Of a stretch of 64,000 nucleotides of DNA, positions 23,301-32,300 are shown piece after piece. Numbering within the stretch: the first letter of the stretch is position 1; the number at the start of each line of letters is the position of its first letter. Position numbers and translations under genes: made by a program. The notes beneath the pieces were generated by a model. The model had not been told where the DNA came from. It was given only the letters and a program-made list of their open reading frames with translations, and ran no database searches. This DNA is from Platynereis dumerilii (taxonomy: Eukaryota; Annelida; Polychaeta; Phyllodocida; Nereididae): positions 13,349,658 through 13,413,657 of the forward strand of contig JAPTHN010000018.1 in NCBI GenBank assembly GCA_026936325.1. Direction: 5' to 3'.

Positions 23301-26300
23301 TTTTGTCGGTTCAGTCATAGTAGTAGGGGTCGCAATCAAGACAGGGGTCGTGGCAATATTTTGGGGCTCGGCCTTAAACTTCATGTTGACTTGCAAGTTT
23401 AGACTAACGATTTGTTCTTTTGCAAGCAACAGTTCTGCTTTGAGATTATTAATTTCCTGATTTGCCAGAATTAATTGTTTAAGAAATTCTTCTAACAACG
23501 GAGTGGGAGGGGGAGATTGAAATTGTAGCAATGCAGAACTATTCAGTACTGACAATGGAATCGTTGACCCAATTAAAATTGAATCATCTTGATCGTCAAT
23601 GGGTGCAGGAACGGTAGATGAAGCTTGTGAAACTTGAGTGGGAACAACATCGGAAGATGGAGACGGAAAAACTATTTTTGGGGAGCTTCCAGATAACGAC
23701 AAAGGAAGATGAAGAGATGAATCGGCTTTAACTGAAGTTAATGAAGGACTTGATGCATAACTTGAATGATTTGAAGGAGTCTTTGAACTTGAGGTTAGAT
23801 GACTTGAAACTGGACTTTCAAAGGGAGACATTTCAGGCCTAAAAGAGTCAGTTAAATAATACTGGAAGTCAGGGTTAATCTTAGGCCTACGGGTTCGAGA
23901 CGAACGAAAGTTCATTGTCAATTAGAAATTCCCGGGTTAAGACATTGTCATTTTTAAATCCATTGAGCTCTGTTAGACCTTTAAAACTTGAACTTTATAA
24001 CTTGTACTTGAAGTTTAGAACTTTAACTTGAGCTTGTTATTGTTGACTTTACATCTTTAAATTTTGCTTGTTAATGTTGAGTTTATATCTTTAAATTTCC
24101 TTGAACTTGTTTAGTTGGACTCTTGAACTGTAACTTGAGCTTGTTATTATTGAATTTATATCTTTAAAATTTTGCTTGAACTTGCTATAGATGGACTTGA
24201 ACTTGACTTGGACTTGACTTTTAAACCTTGGACTTGACTTTTACTTGACTTTTACTCACATGATCCAACAAGTAATGAAGACAGTATGTTCCATGCCAAT
24301 GATCATAGTTATCAACAGTTCACATTTGTTTTGTTTTGACAGCTCCCACGTGTGTGTCAAAAGATTGTTCAAAACACAACGGTCGCCATTTTGAATGTTT
24401 GTTGACAATAACAGAACGATCTCACTGACGTTTTTCGAGACTTCGAAATACTTTCTAACGAAAAATGTTCGTCCCGAACGATCCTTGCTCATTCATGAAT
24501 TAATCCCGTCCGTGTGCAATGCTGTCATATCCAATTTATCTCGATTCGATCGATAATTTTATCCACAATTTGAAAATGCGTCTGTCACCTCGCGCATGCC
24601 TATATTTGCAATGCTAGCAGGGAATGACATTTGACGTGTCATGCCATTAATCAATGAGGTCAGAAGATACTGAATGACAAATTGACACTTCATTCCAATG
24701 TATTAGATAGGGCATGCTGCGAGGTCATTGATGGCCACCAACAGCTTTTCTGTAAGCACTAGTTTTTTCGTGTACTGTAAATTATACTAAAAATTTCCAA
24801 AAAATTCGAAAAAATTAGGACACCAGTCATAATTGTGACATTCGTCGGCACCTTATTATCGTCTTATATTCATAATGCCCGGTCATCTAAATTGGCTGAC
24901 CCTACAGAAACTTTGACATCTGTAACTACCAAGCCACACTGACCTCTTTGCAAAGCGATGCCGTACGTGTTAATGGCGCCAACAACGAAAGACATCCTTC
25001 TTGAAGGGAGGTCGTCAGGACTGAGAGAAGACTTTTCCAAGAAGAATAAAGTGACAACAACCGCCACAAAGGAGACTACGCACAGGATCCACACAATCGG
25101 CTGAAATTACAAAAGAAGAACAGTCAAGGTAATGACGAATTATATTGTTTGCTCCACAAGTGTACGGGAGGGGGGGGCAGGGTGGTCTCCCCCCAAAAGT
25201 TTGGGAAGCAGTAAGATTCGGGCAAAAAGGCTAAAATATTCGGCCAGATGATCAAATAAACACTATTGAAAATTAATGATTTCCAGGCTTTTAATTTGAA
25301 ATGGTATTACAGCGAAACACTTTGACATAGAATTAAAGTGGACTGTGGCACTGTGAAAATGGCACTTTGTGACTCATGATAGCTGATGAAGTGTCATCTT
25401 CTCTACTTTCAACATGGGAGACATAGAGGCTGTTTGATTAGTCATTATCAAGAGTAAGCCATTTGACTTCTCATAACAAATTTTAGAGTGAAAATCAGAT
25501 GAATAATCCTTTCGTTTGGCTGTCACCAACAAGTGGGATTTATATAAGTCTCCTTCAATCAAATTAACATTGAAAGTATTGGGTTTGATCATGACAAATC
25601 ATCAGCAATTCAGCATGATGACAGACGAAGTGCCATTTTCACAGTGCCACAGTCCACTTTACAGCAAAACACTTTGATATAGAATTAGAGTGGACTGTGG
25701 CACTGTGAAAATGGCACTTCGTGAGACTTATCCCACTTGTTGGTGACAACCAAACGAAAGGATTATGCATCTGATTTTCACTCTAAAATTTGTTATGAGA
25801 GGTCAAATGGCTTTCTCTTGTTCATGACTCATCAAACAGTCTCTATGTTTCCCATGTTGAAAGTAGAGAAGATGACACTTCATCAGCTATCATGAGTCAC
25901 AAAGTGCCATTTTCACAGTGCCACAGTCCACTTTAATTCTATATCAAAGTGTTTCGCTGCAAATGTAGATCCTGAAAGTCGGGGAAATGTTGCTTGCCCC
26001 CCCCCTCTAAAAATTGTGCGTGCCATACACCTATGGTTTGCTCATTTTAGTATAAAGGAAATCTCGGTGTCTCGTTGTTTGAAGATGTGTCTTGTTGTTT
26101 TGTCAACATCAACAAAACAATGTGATCTGGCCTATTTTGTTTTCAAAGACCAAACACACAAAACTTCCTCAACAAATAAGCAACATTGCGGAATTGATTT
26201 TTTGTTTCTGCTATCATAGCTTTACGCCACATAAATAGCAATGAAAATTGTTGTATAGACTATCACTCTCTCTCATCTGATCAATCAACCCTTATGAATG

Positions 26301-29300
26301 TCAAGAAATGGCCTGAGAGGGATGCACTATCCAATAGTATCTATACCACCATCATTCCATAGGAATGAATTATTAATTCTACTCTACCTTCAACAGTTTT
26401 AATATTGACACTTGGCGCTCGGATGTTTTGGTAAATACAATGGATGGATCTTCGTAAAACGGATACGTGAAATCCACAACTTCTTCTCTCTCTCCTGTTA
26501 TCGTTATCCCACTCAGTGCCATGTCTGTTTCCTGCAAATTGAATTTAATAAGCTGATTAAATAATACTTATGTGATAAATGAGAGAATATAAACACAAAT
26601 GCAGAAGGGTAAAAATTCACTATCATCAGTGATTGCTGATCTCCTTGAGAACATCTATAGATACAAACTCCTTCCGTAAGAGATATCAAAACTGGTCAAT
26701 GAAAAAAGGGAGAATTTAACCCTTGTAGCCGCAACGGAGACCTCGCCCAATATTTGGTCAACCGTGTTGTAGATTTCCTAGTCCAACTAATTGTAAACAA
26801 CATCCAGACATCATGAATATATTGATATTGAACACGATCACTGGCGATAGTTTGAGCATTTTTCCGTCACAAAGCCGCAACATTTGGGGACCTCGTAGGC
26901 CCCCCACCTTTGTGCATGTCATACGAGTTGTAGAAAAATAATGTAAATGTGCTGCTATATTCTACAGATCAGATCATGGTCAATGCAGTCATTCTGTATG
27001 AATGGAGAGCTGATAAATGTCTCTCAGTCCATTTTAACACAATAAAATTATATATATTTGCATTTTGACTAAAATTCTGATTAATTTGCCAAAAAGGGAC
27101 AACATTGACCTTTAAGTGATCTTAAACCTAAGAAAATGGATTCAGCATCATCAACAACCCCTACAGTGATGATTTCGTAAATATGGCTGGCATGATAGAA
27201 GTGCAAGACCGTCATTCTCGGAAAAAAACTGGCCCGAAATGGACGCCTGAAGGAATGGATCGTGCCGGCCTAGGGCCAAAATGGCCTTTTTCAGTGCTCC
27301 TTTTCTCATCTCTTGACATTTTTAGGCCTCAAAATGGTTCATAATGAAGTCAGAAGACAATCCCAATACTTAACAGAATAGTTTGGTCTCAAAATAACTT
27401 AAAAAAATACTGAATATTCCAAAAATGTATGAAACGGACAAAATTACGAGAATTTTTAAAATGAAATCTTGATATTGTATTTCTGTCAATAAGATATCAT
27501 TTTTTTCCAATTTCACCTCCACTATCCTCAATTTTGACTTCATTTAATATACCAATACCATTTTTGAGGTAAATTTTTTTAACCATTGTATATTTGAGAC
27601 TTGAGAAAGGGAGGGGGCCTCAGAGGCCCCCATTGCGGCTTTGTGTACTCAAAATTGGTTGCGGCTACAAGGGTTAATGAGAGAAATTGAAAACCCTTTT
27701 TAAAAGAAATGTTTGTCATGCTCGAATCTTCATAAAATTATCGCAAACTGATCAGTCAAAGTAAAAATAAAACTTGACAATGAGGCATATAGGTCTATAA
27801 TTTGGTACCTGAACATCATGGAATGTTAAATAAAACACTGATGCAAGTTTTTGATCCTTGATTGTGAATAAAAATAGTCAAACTTACCCCTCTACTGAGA
27901 AAACCGATAGCACCAGACCATTTTCCATTTTGTTTTGCACCCGTTTCCCCCTCAATCCTAAACTGAATACTGAAAAAAATTATAATATTAATTAAATATA
28001 CATATATATTTATATTTATAAGACATTCTGAAGTGACTGTCATGGCCTCTACATTCAGGTTCAGACCATTTAAAAATTCTGAGGAAAAAGAACTTTGCAA
28101 ACATCATGGCCGCCATCATGTTGACTTCACTGTGAAGTAGATGTAGGGGGAGCTGTGAACAATTACAGCTCCCCTGGTGAGTAAGTAACCCTTGTGGACA
28201 ATTTCCTTAGAGGAACGTTGGTATAAGGAAGCATTAAACCTCCCATTCACATCGGACCCAACGTTCTGAAACTACGTATTTTGTCGACAATTGGTTACGA
28301 GATTACTACGTATGTATATATCGAAAATAATGCGTATTTCTCCAACCTCCCTTGACTACGTACCCCCCACGTTGAAGCAATGGTCGTTATACGCCTCTGG
28401 GGCGTCAGGCGTGGCAGGCCAGCCCAGCGCGCTGTGTCTTGCGCATGCGCAAACATCCGACAAGAAGGACGCCATGGCTGTCCACGCTTGTGTGTATTGG
28501 GATTATATCGGTCGAGAACATGGTCTATTTCACCGTAGTACGCAGTTTATCCATGGAATATCGATAACAGGATGTGTATTTATGAAATTAAACCTTCGGA
28601 TGGACTGTTGAGGTTGTGATCGCTTCGGAATCAGCCGGTCTAGTCGGCGATGCGAAGCATGTGGATTTCTTGACAGCGCTTGTATTTCGCATTTCAACTA
28701 GTGAAATATAGTCTGAAATCACTTGTTTGAGGGTGGATGTCATGGATAATATCAAGGAAAGACTGATATTCAAGCGCTACGGTGGATTACTCATGTTCTG
28801 GACTGATTGCTTTAGAGTACGATGTACATGAATTTGCCATGTCAACCTTCAACCCGGGAGGCGCCGGCCAGGGGCGGAGCGCTCGGATGGCCCGGGGGAC
28901 TGCCGCATTGCTTGTGGCGGACCAGCCAGCCTACCAGGCTGCGGCCCCCGTGGAAAAAAAAAAAAAAGAAAAATTAAATAAAGCCCTTATACACTGGCCC
29001 TTATTATTTTGATAAAGAATGCTCATATATGATTTCACTGCAGGATTTTTTTGGGGGGGGGGGGGGTTTCAAAAATTTTTTTTTTTTGAGGTCTCGGATG
29101 GGTGGTTGGTCAATATTGATAGTTGGAGATCTGCAAAGAGAAAACATATATTAAAACAGTGAAGATAACAGAAAAACAGAGAGAGATAGAGAGAGCAGAG
29201 CCAAGCAGCAAGCACTGCAGAGAATGTGGCTCCAAAATTAGCAGACTTTTCTTCCTTGTTTTACCAAGCAGTCTACAGTCCATTTAAGGACTAAGTCTAA

Positions 29301-32300
29301 ATTAAATAAGAAAATTCACTTACCTTGTAAGGGATTAATGCTGCAACTCTGAAGAGTTGGAAAAATCCCAATCCACATTGGCCTGCTGGATAGATGGCAT
29401 TCAGCTGCAAGTAGGCTCAGTTCAACTCCGGTCTCAACTGATTCTCTCTTGCTCGTTTGTGGTTGAGCAGTACTTGGGAAATTTTTTTTTGCCCAATCTA
29501 ATCTTACACAGTTCAAGAGATATTTATTTGGTAATTTTTGTACTTGTGCAGGAACTATTTCTTTATGGCTTCATCCAATTATCACCAGCAAGCATCCTGT
29601 TGGAGGTTTTATAATCTCAAAGTTACCAGATAGATTGGAATTGGTATGGAATAGATGGCGCTACAAGGCTCTCTTAGAATCAGGATCCTAGGTTCTGCAA
29701 CTTTGTGCAAACCTTCAACAAACCTTTGGCAGATACGTATGATCAGACGTTTGCCCTGAACATTACTTTCAAACGTTGTCCATACATACCAAAATCACGT
29801 TGGAGAAACCTTGAAACTTACGTATTTCCAAATGTGCGACCATACCTTTGATAAACCTATGAATCAAAGGTTTGGTCATACGTAATAGGCTAAGGTTGTA
29901 AAAACCTCTCCAATGAATGTTCGACAAACCTATGAATCAAAGGTATGGTCATACGTAATAGTCAAACGTTCTTCAAACCTCTTTACCAAAGGTATGACTT
30001 ACGTAATAGTCTAAGGTTGTAAAAACCTCTCAAATAAATGTTCAAAAAACCTATGAATCAAAGGTATGGTCATACGTAATAGTCAAAGGTTCTTCAAACC
30101 TCTCAACCAAAGGTAGACTTACGTATGAATGACACGTTTAGCCAAATGTTACAACCAAACGTTCTTCCAACCTCTCAACCAAAGGTATGACTTACGTGTA
30201 ACTCGAACGTTAGGCAAAACTATAAAACAAACTATCTGCCAACCTCTCTCTGAGGTTGCGACCTACGTATGGTTTTCCATCTGAGTGCAACGTTTGGAAA
30301 TTACCTTTGCCCTACCTTTGTCATACGTCGTTTTGCCCAACGTTTGATTCTAACCAAAATAATTACGTAGTGAAAGGTTTGATTTACGTTGCTGCTCGGG
30401 AGGGAAATCTCAAGCCAGTACTTATCATGCACTCAATTTTTAAATCTATAACAAAAAATTGTTTACCTGAAATTGAAGGCCTTTTGCAAGTAGTCGAGGA
30501 TTTCCATGCAGTAGCCAAAGAAGACTTGCTGCTCTCCTTTTTCCTCAACGATGAATGGGGCGTACTGTCAAAATGCAAGGTGAGGCGAAGTTTAGAGAAC
30601 TGGAGAAATATATGTGCAAATAATTTCAGCATCTAACTTTTTCAAATACTTCATCGTTGTAAGATCTAACAAACTTTTATTATCTTATTCGGGTATTAGA
30701 CACTTAAGAAACTGAAGTTTTTAAAAGTAAATTATTAATTGTAATCTATCTGAGGCAGGTGTCATTTGAAAAAAAGAATAGCATAAAAAACTGAGAATTC
30801 ATTTCGGCCTACTGATGATAAGTTTTCACCGGTATGAGGGTGACATCGAGAGTTCTTCCATGGAAATTTAATGTCCCTTCATCGGCAAAATGTTGCGAAG
30901 TAAATTGGCAAAATGCATCATCCTTACAGGTGCATATCTGGAAATGAAACAATTATTACAGGTGTATTATTACAGGTGTTTCATTAAGTATGAGATTCTT
31001 GGGAAATCGGAATAAGCAGTAAATGAAGAAAACGTCATAGAGTTAACTTGTTTGATTGGCTTATATTAGAGCTCTGACTGACATCAAAACAACTTATTTG
31101 CATAATATTATCAAAGCTACATGGGATCTTTTAGTAATTGGCTGAAGCATGAATCTTAAGATTGTTTCCTTGTGATCCTGCACATGTGTGACAATCAATT
31201 TTTGGCCAAAAATATACATATTTGACTTGTTGTGGTGCGCCACGCTTTGTCTGAAGATGGAAGGACCTAACAGAAGAAACCGAAGAAGCCTTCTCAGAAA
31301 TCTTCTGCTCAGCAATGAAGAATTTTGGGGTTTAAAGGCAAATATTCAGAGCAGTGAGACATAAGATGCCAGGGCATCTTTGGCAGCAGTGTAAACCCTT
31401 GGTATCATAACTTGTTCTTGCATCAGTGAAATGATTTTGGATCCACACCAAATTTGGCATGACAATGCCATTGATGACGACAAAGGGACCGAGGCCCTGC
31501 TCTTGGACACAAAAAGGTGTTGATAACTTGATATTATGGACTTAATTAGAAAATTCTCCTTTTATTAAACAAATATCAACACCACATTGAAAAACTTCTG
31601 GTGTATCTGATTTTCTTGTCTATTTACATAAAAAATAAAAATAGTGACAATCAATCAGGACATTCTGACTCTTTAACTTACTGTATCAAAAGTGGCAAAC
31701 AGGTTGCTGTCATTATCATGTTTCTCACCAAGTACAAGAAGATCTTTGCTGAGAATGTTTTTGTGAACGCCGAGAAAGTTGGTTGACGACAGGCAGTTGG
31801 CAAGTTCTGCGGACGTTGAAAGATTTGATGTTATAAAAAGTATTTCCATCATTGGCAACTCCAGGAAAGCAATACTGGTTCTTGGTGAACTCTGTAAGAT
31901 ATAATAAGAACAATAAACAAAAAATATTATACAAATGCCCTTCAGGTCAAATCTTGGCTTTTGCCTGGTTTTTTGAGACAGGTGGCATGGGTTCGAAAAT
32001 TGAATTGTGTGAATTGAGAGTTCAACAGCCCATTATTATTATGTTACAGTAGATGAAAAACAAGTGCTTACAGAAAAGAACTCAAATGTTTCTTGTGCAG
32101 TTATATCCCCATCCCTGCCATGTTATTCTGTGTGACTCATTCGTTTCCTGATATCCTATAGGCCTACTTGCAAATTGCAATGCTGGCTGAGAATTGACAC
32201 TTCATTTCAACGTATTTGATAGGGCATGTTGTGAGGTTATTGACGGCCATCAACAGCTTTTCTGTATAGATCTAAGCACTCGCTTTTCGTGTACTGTAAA

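Larger units (their letters stand above)
13003..24255 (-). mobile_element. LINE (APE-type non-LTR retrotransposon) carrying NADAR and SGNH domains, in gene A intron 8
   Basis: Minus strand, same direction as gene A. Order: repetitive 5' UTR built of CTTGAACTTG-like words (about 23950-24255), ORF1 with NADAR domain (22497-23921), SGNH part (21787-22374), endonuclease (20875-21225), reverse transcriptase (18710-20896), C-terminal region (18213-18737 and 13249-13716), 3' UTR and a (TA)n tail near 13003-13020. Interruptions are a MITE at 21225-21650, a short TATC-tailed repeat at about 22378-22490 and a fold-back element at 13717-18209. ORF2 also has single-base frameshifts near 20880 and 18740, so the copy is dead. 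Without inserts it is about 6.2 kb. The 5' boundary and target duplication were not found. Confidence 0.88.

Noticed and set aside
28291-28611. 106-codon ORF in the CpG-rich part of gene A intron 5
   Set aside because: GC-driven open frame without recognised domains; retained only as a compositional anomaly.
29690-30395. CRISPR-like array
   Set aside because: Words are degenerate and unevenly spaced, there are no constant repeats with unique spacers, and the setting is an animal intron.
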